A stretch of DNA of 64,000 bases, taken from Arcicella rosea (GTDB lineage: Bacteria; Bacteroidota; Bacteroidia; Cytophagales; Spirosomataceae). Positions 33,890 to 43,037 of the stretch are shown piece after piece. The notes below the pieces were generated by a model. That model did no database searches, was not told where the DNA came from, and saw only the letters and a program-made list of their open reading frames with translations. The position numbers were made by a program, and so were the translations under genes. Within the stretch, counting starts at the first letter, position 1, and each line of letters starts with the position of its first letter. Where the stretch lies: positions 62,001 to 126,000 of the forward strand of contig NZ_JACHKT010000009.1 in assembly GCF_014204325.1 (NCBI RefSeq), written 5' to 3'.

Positions 33890-36139
33890 ATGAATATAAT
33901 TTTGAGTAAAATTGCTAAAATATTGATGTGTCAGATTATTATAATGCTGATGTCTGTCAACGTTTATGCACAATGTATTAATAAGGCTGAACCGCCTGGT
34001 ACCATGCCTGGTGAATTCAGCATTAATGGTACAAGAGTAAGTGTTGTTGGAGATGGTGATGGTCTTGCAAATGCAACAAATAATGTTCCTATAAAAATAT
34101 GTGAAGGAGAAACCATAACTTTAAAAAATACAATTTCTGCAACAAGTACAACAGGGGTTAACTATTGGCTGATGCCAGCTAGTCAATATGGTTCGTTAAC
34201 AATTCCTCCTTCAAATCCAGCTACAGCCAATGCAAGTTATAGTTCACTGAGTGGTGATGTCTCTGTGACAGTTAATACCTCGACTTCGTGGTATTCAGGC
34301 CCAGGGATTTATGTAATTACTCAGGGTGACAATTCAGGCAATGGAATTACAAGTGACTATCATCATGCTTGCCAAGTGGTTGAAATTATCAAGCCGAGTA
34401 CGCCTGTTGTTACGTATTCTGTTTGTAATGGTGACATGATTAGAGTAAAACTTGAAGCAAATGCCAACAATAACTACGAAGAATATACCGTAAGATTTAC
34501 AGCAATTGGAAGTTCGTTTAATCCTAGTTTTAACGTCAGACCAGCCTCATATCCCACGTTAGTTTCAAGTGGCCCAATACCGAATAGGCTTGATAGAGTA
34601 TTTACTGTGCAGGGTCAGTCTAAAACAGGAACTTGTCCAGCTCCAGTTTATACTTCTCCCTCAATTTCAATGACAGGAACTACGATAGCACGTCCTTTGA
34701 TTTCTTCAATTACTGGTACTGCTACTCCGAGTGAGTTTGAAATGGCTGTTTTTGCACAAAATAATATTCAGCGGAAAGTATTTATGAGAGACCCACTCAC
34801 AACAGTTAATTATGATTATACAAATCCTGTATTAAATTATACTTCTACTTCAACGACTACATTTGATTTAGTTAAAGTTATTGTGCCAAATGCCAATAGG
34901 CAATATTGTTTCAGAACTGAGGCCGTTGATGCCAATTGTCCTGTAACAACAAATGTTAATCTTGCTAATTTAAGTAGTGAAGAGGTTTGTACTACACCAG
35001 CCAATTTAACGATGGTCAACAGTGCGGTGCAGGTTTCTTGGCTAAGAGCTTTAACAACTATCACTGGTGGAGTGTATAGTGACTATCGAGTTGAAAGATT
35101 ATTAACTGACGGAGTAACAATTGATAAATTTTTTCCAGCAATTAATAATATTTCAACGCTTACGCTTACCGACGATGATGTTGTCTGTGGGAAAGATTAT
35201 ATCTACAGAGTCATTACTAATTATGGTCAAAAATCTACCTCACAACTGTTAAAAATTAGGGCTACTTCAACCAATCCACTTGCTAAAATTACTAATGTTT
35301 TTGCAGATGTTCAAGCAACGAATAATTTAATTAACGTCAAAGGAACTTTTGAGTCTGGTACTGGAGAACCGCTTCCTGCTGAGATGCTTGAGTATCGTTT
35401 TTATCGTGCTGATTCGCCTAATGGGTCTTATCAATTCTTGCAAGCAACAGTTCCGACAATCAATACAATTAATGATGCCACAGCCGATATCAATAAACAA
35501 TCTTACTGTTATTATATGACGTGGAAAGATTTGTGTGATAGAGAGTCTGTGCCATCTGAAAAAGTTTGCAGTATTTTCTTATCGTCATTAGTTTCAGTAA
35601 TTAACTGGACACCAGAATCATCATTTTCGACGACAACTGATTTTTATCGGGTTAATAAAATAGACCCAATTACTCGACAAGTAATTAAACCTTTGGCAGA
35701 TAATCTGAGAAATACATATACTTTCAATACCCAAGGTTTGCCAGATAGCGAAGGGCAAGTAATATATCTTCAAATAGAAGCTAAGCCTACTACAGGAAGT
35801 ATTAGTCAAAATACTCGTTCTAACATTGCTAAAATTTATCGACCTTCACTTTTATTGAGTCCTGATGCTTTTACACCCAATAATGACGGAGTTAATGATA
35901 AATTTATCATTTATGGAAAGTTCATTCAGAAGTTAAAAATGACAATTTTTGACCATTGGGGAAATGCTATATTTTACGATGAGACGGATAACTTTGCAAG
36001 TAATACTCAACTAGGCTGGGACGGAACACTGAAAAATGGTGAGAAAGCAATACAAGGAATGTATGTTTTTAGGTTGGAAGCAGAAGATACAACTGGTCAA
36101 TCAATTACTAAAGAAGGAACATTGTTTTTAACATATTAA
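33890..36139 (+). CDS. Secreted protein with gliding-associated (CHU_C, T9SS type B) C-terminal domain
   Basis: The protein has 749 residues. A signal peptide ends NVYAQ at about residue 28. The long central part is made of beta-rich Ig/fibronectin-like repeats (DYRVERL, YEEYTVRFTA, LEYRFYRADSPNGSYQFLQA). The last 90 residues are the classic CHU_C domain: LLSPDAFTPNNDGVNDKFII, MTIFDHWGNAIFYDE and GMYVFRLEAEDTTG. Such a C-terminus directs secretion by the type IX system. The protein is probably surface-exposed or secreted. Its function is unknown, and an adhesin or matrix role is plausible. Confidence 0.88.
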   Translation: MNIILSKIAKILMCQIIIMLMSVNVYAQCINKAEPPGTMPGEFSINGTRVSVVGDGDGLANATNNVPIKICEGETITLKNTISATSTTGVNYWLMPASQYGSLTIPPSNPATANASYSSLSGDVSVTVNTSTSWYSGPGIYVITQGDNSGNGITSDYHHACQVVEIIKPSTPVVTYSVCNGDMIRVKLEANANNNYEEYTVRFTAIGSSFNPSFNVRPASYPTLVSSGPIPNRLDRVFTVQGQSKTGTCPAPVYTSPSISMTGTTIARPLISSITGTATPSEFEMAVFAQNNIQRKVFMRDPLTTVNYDYTNPVLNYTSTSTTTFDLVKVIVPNANRQYCFRTEAVDANCPVTTNVNLANLSSEEVCTTPANLTMVNSAVQVSWLRALTTITGGVYSDYRVERLLTDGVTIDKFFPAINNISTLTLTDDDVVCGKDYIYRVITNYGQKSTSQLLKIRATSTNPLAKITNVFADVQATNNLINVKGTFESGTGEPLPAEMLEYRFYRADSPNGSYQFLQATVPTINTINDATADINKQSYCYYMTWKDLCDRESVPSEKVCSIFLSSLVSVINWTPESSFSTTTDFYRVNKIDPITRQVIKPLADNLRNTYTFNTQGLPDSEGQVIYLQIEAKPTTGSISQNTRSNIAKIYRPSLLLSPDAFTPNNDGVNDKFIIYGKFIQKLKMTIFDHWGNAIFYDETDNFASNTQLGWDGTLKNGEKAIQGMYVFRLEAEDTTGQSITKEGTLFLTY

Positions 36140-36152
36140 TTATCAAGATTTC

Positions 36153-36190
36153 AGAAAGAAAGCTCATGGTAACATGAGTTTTCTTTTTTG
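36153..36190 (+). terminator. Terminator of the CHU_C gene
   Basis: AGAAAGCTCATG (36157-36168) pairs with CATGAGTTTTCT (36173-36184), including one G-T pair. The loop is GTAA and a T-run follows. Confidence 0.88.
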
Positions 36191-36248
36191 TGTTAAGTGA
36201 ATAGTGTTGTAACTTGCAAAGAAAATTTTTACAAAAAATAATAAGATT

Positions 36249-36587
36249 ATGTTTGATATGATGGGAATGCTTGGAAAAGTAAAAGACCTCCAAGCCAAAA
36301 TGAAAGAAGCACAGGATTCATTGGTAACAATCGTAGAAACTGGTGAAGCAGGAGCAGGAATGGTAATTGCTACAGTAAATGGGAAAAAACAAATCTTGAA
36401 AATTGAAATTGATGAAGACTTACTTAAACCTTCTGACCGTGAAGTTTTACAGGATTTAATTGTCGCCGCTACCAATAACGCAATGGAAAATATTGAAGAT
36501 AAAATCAAAGACCATCTTCAAAAAGCTACCCAAGGTTTGATGCCAAATATCCCAGGAATGGATTTAGGAAGTATGTTTGGACAATAA
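36249..36587 (+). CDS. YbaB/EbfC nucleoid-associated protein
   Basis: The protein has 112 residues and starts MFDMMGMLGKVKDLQAKMKE, followed by VTIVETGEAGAGMVIATVNG, matching the YbaB fold: a helix, a beta-sheet and a helix that dimerises and binds DNA. Such proteins often neighbour dnaX or recR in other phyla, but neither is here. It precedes a GldA-like ABC ATPase by 76 bases, with a weak hairpin between them. Confidence 0.92.
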   Translation: MFDMMGMLGKVKDLQAKMKEAQDSLVTIVETGEAGAGMVIATVNGKKQILKIEIDEDLLKPSDREVLQDLIVAATNNAMENIEDKIKDHLQKATQGLMPNIPGMDLGSMFGQ

Positions 36588-36604
36588 TTGTTTCAGACAA
36601 ACGG

Positions 36605-36635
36605 TTCAGGAATAGAACTTTAATTCATTCCTGAA
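36605..36635 (+). terminator. Weak hairpin after ybaB
   Basis: TTCAGGAAT (36605-36613) pairs with ATTCCTGAA (36627-36635) without a T-run, so termination is uncertain and read-through into the ABC gene is possible. Confidence 0.4.
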
Positions 36636-36663
36636 TCATCATCATCTTCTTACCTTTCAATTT

Positions 36664-37374
36664 ATGTCTTTAAAAATTCAGAATTTAGTGAAGATTTACG
36701 GTACACAAAGTGCTGTTAATAATATTTCTTTCGAAGCTAATCAGGGCGAAATTGTCGGTTTTTTAGGACCAAATGGTGCTGGAAAATCCACCACAATGAA
36801 AATCGCTACTTGTTATCTTACTGCTACTTCGGGAAAAGTAGAAGTTTGTGGCTACGATGTACAGCAGGATGCGATGGAAGTACGAAGAAATATCGGCTAT
36901 TTACCAGAACACAATCCTTTATATTTAGAAATGTATGTGAAGGAATTTCTGGAATTTGTGGGTGGACTTTATCAAATAAAAGGGCAAAGACTGCAAAATA
37001 GAATTGCCGAAGTAATTGATTTAGTTGGACTTACGCTTGAACAGAAAAAGAAAATAGGTCAATTGTCAAAAGGCTATCGTCAACGTGTTGGTTTAGCACA
37101 AGCACTTATTCATGACCCTAAAGTATTGATTTTAGATGAACCTACTACTGGACTTGACCCCAATCAATTAGCTGAAATTAGAGGTGTTATCAGAAATATT
37201 GGGCGAGAAAAAACAGTTGTTTTTTCAACGCATATCATGCAAGAAGTTGAAGCGATTTGTGATAGAGTAGTCATTATTAATCACGGAAAAATCGTAAATG
37301 ATAGTTCACTTTCAGTGTTGAAAACTTCTGGAAAAACGATGGAAGAGGTTTTCAGAAACCTTACCAATCATTAA
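36664..37374 (+). CDS. gldA: ABC ATPase, GldA-like (gliding-associated)
   Basis: The protein has 236 residues. Walker A is GPNGAGKST, the signature is LSKGYRQRVGLAQALIHDP, Walker B is VLILDEPTTGLDPNQL, and the switch region is STHIMQEVEAICDRV. The stretch NIGYLPEHNPLYLEMYVKEF is very like GldA, the ATPase of the GldAFG exporter linked to gliding. As I recall, GldA is usually near 300 residues, so the C-terminal extension is shortened here. No gldF/gldG permease gene lies nearby. Alternatively it is a related ABC-2 ATPase. Confidence 0.68.
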   Translation: MSLKIQNLVKIYGTQSAVNNISFEANQGEIVGFLGPNGAGKSTTMKIATCYLTATSGKVEVCGYDVQQDAMEVRRNIGYLPEHNPLYLEMYVKEFLEFVGGLYQIKGQRLQNRIAEVIDLVGLTLEQKKKIGQLSKGYRQRVGLAQALIHDPKVLILDEPTTGLDPNQLAEIRGVIRNIGREKTVVFSTHIMQEVEAICDRVVIINHGKIVNDSSLSVLKTSGKTMEEVFRNLTNH

Positions 37375-37399
37375 GTGATGGTTTATTTTCCATCACTTA
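37372..37399. terminator. Bidirectional hairpin overlapping both convergent stop codons
   Basis: TAAGTGATGG (37372-37381) pairs with CCATCACTTA (37390-37399). The arms include the stop codons of the ABC gene (37374) and of the methyltransferase gene (37383), so the hairpin lies in the coding ends. Confidence 0.75.
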
Positions 37400-37985
37400 T
37401 TTTAGGAATTAACATCGGTACTTCTTTTTGATATTTTTCGTATTGCTTCCCAAATTCCTTTACTAATCTTTTTTCTTCAAAATGAATGCCAATCCTGATA
37501 TAAAAAGTTAAGCTGATTGCCGTAACTAAGTATAAGGATGTTCCGAAAAAGCCAAAAGCTCCCCACAAAAAAATCAATATTCCCAAATAAAGTGGATGGC
37601 GAACGATGGATGATAATTCATCTTTAACCAACAATACTTGTTTCTTTTTATTGGAATCTTTGAGAACATCCGTTCCTAAAAACTCAGATAAATCATATTG
37701 TTTTAAAGCTGAAAAACCAAGAAATATCCCTGAACCCATCATTAAACCTCCCAAAATTTGATTCATGATTGATTGTTCTAACAATAATTCAGTTGGAGAA
37801 TCAAGCTGAAATTTTATAACAGGCAATATTAATACAACTGCTAAGATGTTATAAATTAGTCGATGATAAATAGAAAATCTTCCCAAAACAGATTTGAGAA
37901 GATTTTTAAAACTTTCTGAGGCAGTTAAACTATGGAAAATACCATAAACTATCCAAAGTATTGATAATATAATTTCTGATTTCAT
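37383..37985 (-). CDS. Isoprenylcysteine methyltransferase-like (ICMT/NnrU-type) membrane protein
   Basis: The protein has 200 residues with about five membrane segments. The C-terminal part shows SIVRHPLYLGILIFLWGAF and YIRIGIHFEEKRLVKEFGKQ, the SAM- and lipid-binding signature of the ICMT/PEMT-like methyltransferase family. The target lipid or prenyl group is unknown in bacteria. It lies 26 bases downstream of lspA on the same strand and is probably co-transcribed with it, which suggests a lipid-related envelope role. Confidence 0.78.
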   Translation of the reverse strand: MKSEIILSILWIVYGIFHSLTASESFKNLLKSVLGRFSIYHRLIYNILAVVLILPVIKFQLDSPTELLLEQSIMNQILGGLMMGSGIFLGFSALKQYDLSEFLGTDVLKDSNKKKQVLLVKDELSSIVRHPLYLGILIFLWGAFGFFGTSLYLVTAISLTFYIRIGIHFEEKRLVKEFGKQYEKYQKEVPMLIPKISDGK

Positions 37986-38011
37986 TTTCTACTCAAACAA
38001 AATTTTATTTG

Positions 38012-38740
38012 TTATTCTTGAGGTTTACTTTCTGATTCTTCTGTTGTTTTTTCCAAGAAATTGTTGTCAATATTTTCAGTATTTTCAATTATACTTACTT
38101 CATTATCATTTTTATTGACATCATTTTCAGATTCCACAATTTCGTTTTTCACTTTTGGTTCTTCAAAGAATTTATTCTGGAAAATCAAAATTGTTACAAC
38201 ACCACAAAAAATAGAAGCATCGGCAAAATTAAAAATTGGTGTTGAATACCAAGTTCCACCCCAAATAGGCAACCAATCAGGTAACCAGCCTTGATAAATA
38301 TCAAAAAAGAACATATCAATTACTTGCCCATGAAACCATGGAGTAGGAGAGTCTAAAGGAGCATTATGGAAGATGATTCCATAAAAAGTACTGTCAACTA
38401 CATTGCCAATAGCTCCACCTAAAATGGCAGCAATACTCCACAATAAACCTACATGAGCTTTTTTACGAGCCAATGACACTAAGTATGCTCCAATTCCAAA
38501 CATCGCCACTATTCTAAATAAGCTTAAAACAATTTTGCCGTATGGTTTAGGAATAAAGTCGAGGGTCATCCCAAATGCCATTCCTTTGTTTAATACGTAA
38601 TGAAGCTTGAATAAATCACCAATGATAGGTACTTCATTACCTTCATATTGCAAATATTTATGAACAGCTACTTTAATAATTTGATCAATAATGATAAGCA
38701 AAAAGGTAAGCCAGAAGTATTTATATGGGGAACGAAACAT
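38012..38740 (-). CDS. lspA: Lipoprotein signal peptidase II
   Basis: The protein has 242 residues. The N-terminal 190 form the four-helix inner-membrane aspartyl peptidase that cuts prolipoproteins before the lipidated Cys. The catalytic aspartates are in AIGNVVDS and FNFADASIF. A hydrophilic tail of about 50 residues (EEPKVKNEIVESENDVNKND onwards), rich in Glu and Asn, extends past the last helix. It is longer than in enterobacterial LspA. The gene heads a probable operon with the ICMT-like gene. Confidence 0.95.
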   Translation of the reverse strand: MFRSPYKYFWLTFLLIIIDQIIKVAVHKYLQYEGNEVPIIGDLFKLHYVLNKGMAFGMTLDFIPKPYGKIVLSLFRIVAMFGIGAYLVSLARKKAHVGLLWSIAAILGGAIGNVVDSTFYGIIFHNAPLDSPTPWFHGQVIDMFFFDIYQGWLPDWLPIWGGTWYSTPIFNFADASIFCGVVTILIFQNKFFEEPKVKNEIVESENDVNKNDNEVSIIENTENIDNNFLEKTTEESESKPQE

Positions 38741-38824
38741 ATTGAATTTGAGCGATTGGTTGGAAAATTGATATAGATTGTTGGATTTTAATGTACAATA
38801 ACCCCTGCAAGTTACAAAATAAAA

Positions 38825-38865
38825 GTCACAAAGTCAGAAACACCTGTGTTAACTGTCTTTGTGAC
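38825..38865 (-). terminator. Terminator of the proline dehydrogenase gene
   Basis: GTCACAAAG (38825-38833) pairs with CTTTGTGAC (38857-38865), and inner CAG/CTG pairs extend it beyond a mismatch. On the minus strand a T-rich tail follows. It starts 39 bases after the stop at 38905. Confidence 0.75.
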
Positions 38866-38904
38866 GAAATATTTAATCTAAAAGTATAATAACCTCAAAT
38901 AATA

Positions 38905-40128
38905 TTATTTTTTTTGAAAAGCTAGTCTTTTTCTTCTCACAATTTCACGTTTTATCAAAGTAAATTCTCTACTTGCTTGTCCAGAAACTGAAGTGTTTTC
39001 TTCTGCACGGCGGAACAAATATGGCATTACTGCTTCTACAGGGCCATAAGGAACATATTTTGCTACGTTATAACCAGCTTTTGAAAGGTTGTAAGAAATA
39101 TTATCCGACATTCCTAGAAGTTGAGCGAAGTAAAAATGTTTGTCTTCAGGCATAATTTGATTTTTCTGCATTAAATCAACCAAATATTTACAACTAAATT
39201 CGTTATGAGTACCTACACAAAGCGAAATAATACTTCTGTTTTCTACACAAAAATCTACGCCTAAATTGTAGTCATGGTCGGTTGCCGCTTTAGTTTCGTG
39301 AACAGGTTCACAATAATTTTCTTCGTGCGAACGCTGGCGTTCTTTTTCCATATAAGCACCTCTCACTAATTTCACACCCAAAAAGAAATTACTTTCACGG
39401 GCATGTTGCGTAGCATCTTTCAGGTTTTGTAACATATCTTTTCGATACATCTGGAAAGTGTTGTAAACAATACAACTTTCCTTGTTGTATTTTTCCATCA
39501 TCCCGTAAGTAAGAGTATCAATAGTATCTTGAATCCAAGATTCTTCGGCATCAATAAAAACTCTAACCTTCAAGTCATGGGCTCTTCCACACAAAATGTT
39601 CATTCTTTCTCTTACTCTTTCAAATGCCGCTTTTTCGTCATTGTTTAATTCTTCCTCATTCTGGATTTTTTCAAGCAAGTTCATACTTGCAATACCAGTT
39701 ACTTTGAATACTGCAAAGGGAATGGCAATGTTCTCATTGGCTTTTTCAATGGTCAACAATACTTCTTGAGTAGTTTGGTCAAAACTTTTTTCATTGTCTT
39801 CGCCTTCTACAGAATAGTCTAATATTGTGCCAATATGAGATTTGTCCAAATTTTCTATTGTCTTATTGCATTCATGCAAAGTTTCTCCACCACAAAACTG
39901 TTCAAACACAGTAACTTTTATGAGTTTTTTTATGGGAAAATGAAGAAAAATAAAGAGTTTGATAAAAAAAGTCCCTAACTTTACGAGCCAATTCTGGTTC
40001 ATACTTGCGAAGATTAAATAAATCTTCTTCAATTGTAAATTAGATTTTGAAGAAAAAGCGATTGAAGTATCTTCAAAACTAACTTTTACGGACTTCATAA
40101 GGGTTGATGTGGCTGGCATTTTGGTCAT
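38905..40128 (-). CDS. Proline dehydrogenase
   Basis: The protein has up to 407 residues. The PRODH flavin-binding barrel is shown by FLGVKLVRGAYMEKERQRS, SLCVGTHNEFSCKYL, YFAQLLGMSDN and the C-terminal YVPYGPVEAVMPYLFRRAEE. It oxidises proline to pyrroline-5-carboxylate with FAD. No P5C dehydrogenase domain is fused, as is usual in Bacteroidota. Start choice is uncertain: the family begins near Met11 (40098, MKSVKVSFEDTS), but Met1 and Met4 are also in frame and none has a clear Shine-Dalgarno sequence. Confidence 0.9.
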   Translation of the reverse strand: MTKMPATSTLMKSVKVSFEDTSIAFSSKSNLQLKKIYLIFASMNQNWLVKLGTFFIKLFIFLHFPIKKLIKVTVFEQFCGGETLHECNKTIENLDKSHIGTILDYSVEGEDNEKSFDQTTQEVLLTIEKANENIAIPFAVFKVTGIASMNLLEKIQNEEELNNDEKAAFERVRERMNILCGRAHDLKVRVFIDAEESWIQDTIDTLTYGMMEKYNKESCIVYNTFQMYRKDMLQNLKDATQHARESNFFLGVKLVRGAYMEKERQRSHEENYCEPVHETKAATDHDYNLGVDFCVENRSIISLCVGTHNEFSCKYLVDLMQKNQIMPEDKHFYFAQLLGMSDNISYNLSKAGYNVAKYVPYGPVEAVMPYLFRRAEENTSVSGQASREFTLIKREIVRRKRLAFQKK

Positions 40129-40529
40129 GTTACAGACGAATATTCGTATATAAATTAAAACTGAATGATAATATATTAATTGATAATCAGTTTAATATGA
40201 TTCAGAGAGTCGTCGGTTGTTTTACTAAAACGTGCAAATATAGCATATTAGAATAATACAAAAACAAATTTTGTCGGATTAAATTTTTTAGTTTAGTATT
40301 TGCTCGAATTTTTGAGTACTAACTTAATCAGATTAAAATAAAGCTTTTACAATATTAGATGATTTTTTTTTGAAGTTGATACTATTTGTTACAAAATAAT
40401 GTTTTGAAAATTTGTTAACTGCTGTTTGAAAAAAAAATCATTTTTTTCTGAAGATTTTAGAATCTTAAAGAATAGAAATTGATAAAGTATATACAATAGC
40501 AGTTGATTTTACTTAATACTGTTTGCCAA
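40129..40529. promoter_or_regulatory. Divergent intergenic region upstream of DAHP synthase
   Basis: These 401 AT-rich bases lie between the prodh and aro genes. A short palindrome AAGATTTTAGAATCTT lies at about 40451-40466, close to the DAHP synthase start. Long A- and T-runs occur at 40360-40446. I see no leader peptide rich in aromatic codons and no riboswitch. Confidence 0.4.
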
Positions 40530-41624
40530 ATGAACGCAAATTTAGATGTAGTGCCGATGCAGGAATGGATAAAAACTGACGGCAAACCCTTGATTATCGC
40601 AGGTCCATGTTCAGCCGAGACGGAAGAACAAGTGTTGGAAACTGCTAATAGAATTAAAGCAGAAGGATATGCCCATATCATGCGTGCAGGTGTGTGGAAA
40701 CCACGCACACGTCCAGGAAGTTTTGAAGGGATGGGAGAACCAGCTTTGAAATGGCTTGTTGAAGCAAAAAAACAAACTGGATTACCATTAGCTATCGAAG
40801 TAGCAACTCCTGAACACATCGAACTTGCTCTTAAATACGGAGTAGATGTATTATGGATTGGTGCTAGAACTACAGTAAACCCTTTTAACGTACAAGATTT
40901 AGCTGACGCTCTGAAAGGCGTTGACATTCCTGTATTAGTTAAAAACCCTGTAAATCCAGACTTAGCACTTTGGGTTGGTGCTTTTGAACGTTTGCAAGGA
41001 TCTGGCATAAAAAAATTAGGTGCTATTCACCGTGGTTTTTCTAATGCTCAAGAAGTAAAGTATCGTAACTCACCAATGTGGCAAATGGCTGTTGAGATGA
41101 AACGTTTGTTTCCTCAATTACCTATCATCGGTGACCCATCGCACATGGCTGGAAAACGTTCGTTGTTGATGGAATTATCTCAAAGAATTCTTGATTTGAA
41201 TTATGATGGGATGATTATCGAAACTCACCGTGACCCAGACGCTGCTTGGTCTGATGCTTCACAACAATTGACTCCAGAGGCTTTAGGAACAATGTTACGT
41301 GAATTAGAAGTACGTCAAGCAAATTATGGTGCTGAATTTACTGACGAATTAGCTGCAATGCGTGCTAAAATTGATAATATCGACCGTGAATTAATGGAAG
41401 TATTAGCGGCTCGTATGGCTATCGTTGAGAAATTAGGTGAATACAAACGTGATAACAACGTTGCTGTATTACAATTAGACCGTTGGAAACAAGTACATGC
41501 TGACCGTGCTAAACAAGCAAGTGGTTTAGGCTTGTATCCTGAATTCGTTGAAGAATTGTTCAAATTGGTTCACCTAGAATCAATTCGTAAACAAACAGAA
41601 GTAATGAGCGCTACAGTAGCTTAG
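40530..41624 (+). CDS. Bifunctional 3-deoxy-7-phosphoheptulonate synthase / chorismate mutase
   Basis: The protein has 364 residues from ATG 40530. The frame is open to 40503, but MNANLDVVPMQEW is the family start. The DAHP synthase domain (1-about 260) has LIIAGPCSAETEEQVLE, HIMRAGVWKPRTRPGSFEGM and PIIGDPSHMAGKRS. A type II chorismate mutase domain (about 275-360) shows MRAKIDNIDRELMEVLAARM. It catalyses the first step of the shikimate pathway and the prephenate branch. The fusion suggests allosteric control. It is monocistronic with a strong terminator. Confidence 0.95.
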   Translation: MNANLDVVPMQEWIKTDGKPLIIAGPCSAETEEQVLETANRIKAEGYAHIMRAGVWKPRTRPGSFEGMGEPALKWLVEAKKQTGLPLAIEVATPEHIELALKYGVDVLWIGARTTVNPFNVQDLADALKGVDIPVLVKNPVNPDLALWVGAFERLQGSGIKKLGAIHRGFSNAQEVKYRNSPMWQMAVEMKRLFPQLPIIGDPSHMAGKRSLLMELSQRILDLNYDGMIIETHRDPDAAWSDASQQLTPEALGTMLRELEVRQANYGAEFTDELAAMRAKIDNIDRELMEVLAARMAIVEKLGEYKRDNNVAVLQLDRWKQVHADRAKQASGLGLYPEFVEELFKLVHLESIRKQTEVMSATVA

Positions 41625-41645
41625 TTTTCTGATAATTTATTATAA

Positions 41646-41681
41646 AAAAGCGGTTGTTTCAAATCTGAAACGACCGCTTTT
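41646..41681 (+). terminator. Terminator of the DAHP synthase gene
   Basis: A 16-bp stem (41646-41661 with 41666-41681) has one wobble position and a 4-base loop, with a T-containing tail. Confidence 0.9.
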
Positions 41682-42043
41682 GTTGTATATGCCCAATATT
41701 TTTTCAGTTTTAATGAAATCGTAAAGATTGATGTTACTTCTTACCATTGTAAAGTGATTATAAAAAAAATGATGTGTTTTTATCGTGATTAACATAAATG
41801 TTTGGGAGTCTGAAATTGATTATGCAACGAGAGATATTAAAAATTGAATTAAAGAAAAATATTTTGAACTTATCAAATCTTGTTTTGACTTATTTTTAGA
41901 TATACGTACAAATCCTTAAAAATTGACATGATTTAACCTTTTTTATCCTTGTAGTAAAGACAAATCATGACAATTATGTAATTTTTTTATAGTATTTTCG
42001 TTTCAAATTTTAATAGAGCAATTAGCATAAAAACTAAAAAAGT
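41682..42043 (+). promoter_or_regulatory. Upstream region of the OmpA-family gene
   Basis: These are about 360 AT-rich bases with no ORF. TATTTTCG at about 41992-41999 resembles the Bacteroidota -7 element TAnnTTTG and would be the ompA-like promoter. No clear -33 TTTG was found at the right distance, so this is a weak call. Confidence 0.3.
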
Positions 42044-42943
42044 ATGAAAAAATTAATTTTGTTTGCCTCATCAATAGTAATCATGTCTTCGTGCGTGAGT
42101 AAGAAAAAACTAACAGCTGCTCAAGCGGAATATGCTAACTTCAAAGCAAGCACTGAAAGCTCTCTAGCTAAAGCAAAAGCAGACTTGAATGACTGCGATA
42201 AAACAAGAGCAAGTTTAGAAGCTGATTTGAAATCGAAAGATGGAGATTTGCAAGCTAAGATTAAACAGTTGAAAGGCTTAGAAGATCAAATCGACTATTT
42301 GAAAAAAACTAACACTAATTTGTTAGACAGAATGTCAGATCTTTCTATCGTAAGCAAAGCTGGTGCTGAAAGCATCAAAAAATCTTTGGAAACTTTGAAT
42401 GATCAAAGTAAATACATCAAAGATTTGAACTCTTCTGTTCAACGCAAAGATTCTTTGAATTTAGCTTTAGTAATGACTTTGAAACGTTCATTGGCTGATG
42501 TAAATGATGATGATGTAACGGTAGAAGTGAAAAAAGGAGTTGTGTATATCTCAATTTCTGATAAAATGCTTTTCCAATCGGGTAGTGCAGTTATCAATGC
42601 AAAAGCTGAAACAGTTTTAGAAAAAGTTGCTAAAGTTGTGAATGACCACAAAGAGTTAGATATTTTAGTGGAAGGTCATACTGATAGTGTACCTATCGCT
42701 ACTGACTGTTTGAAAGATAACTGGGATTTAAGTACTAAACGTGCTACATCAGTTGTTCGTTTATTACAAACTAAATTTAGTGTAGCTCCTGAGCGTATGA
42801 CTGCTGGTGGACGTTCTGAATTTGCTCCTAAAGATTCAAACGAAAGCTCTACAGGACGTAAATTGAACCGTAGAACTGAAATTATCGTAACTCCTAAATT
42901 AGACCAATTCTTCCAATTATTGGCGAATGGTCAAGGAAAATAA
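42044..42943 (+). CDS. OmpA-family outer-membrane lipoprotein with coiled coil
   Basis: The protein has 299 residues. A lipoprotein signal ends at IVIMSSC, so the mature N-terminal Cys is near residue 17. A helical coiled coil covers residues about 25-135. The C-terminal 130 residues are an OmpA/MotB peptidoglycan-binding domain with ILVEGHTDSVPI, NWDLSTKRATSVVRLL, MTAGGRSEFAPKDSNESS and NRRTEIIVTP. It probably tethers the outer membrane to the cell wall. It is monocistronic with a strong promoter-like upstream region and a strong terminator. Confidence 0.92.
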   Translation: MKKLILFASSIVIMSSCVSKKKLTAAQAEYANFKASTESSLAKAKADLNDCDKTRASLEADLKSKDGDLQAKIKQLKGLEDQIDYLKKTNTNLLDRMSDLSIVSKAGAESIKKSLETLNDQSKYIKDLNSSVQRKDSLNLALVMTLKRSLADVNDDDVTVEVKKGVVYISISDKMLFQSGSAVINAKAETVLEKVAKVVNDHKELDILVEGHTDSVPIATDCLKDNWDLSTKRATSVVRLLQTKFSVAPERMTAGGRSEFAPKDSNESSTGRKLNRRTEIIVTPKLDQFFQLLANGQGK

Positions 42944-43001
42944 GATTTGATGAAAATTGTCGTTTGAATTATCAAACTATTTTTCGTAAATCTATTCAAA
43001 T

Positions 43002-43034
43002 AAAAGCCTGTTTCCGTCACGGAAACAGGCTTTT
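43002..43034. terminator. Bidirectional terminator after the OmpA-like gene
   Basis: AAAAGCCTGTTTCC (43002-43015) pairs with GGAAACAGGCTTTT (43021-43034), with a T-run after it. The next convergent gene ends at 43038. Confidence 0.93.
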
Positions 43035-43037
43035 TGT

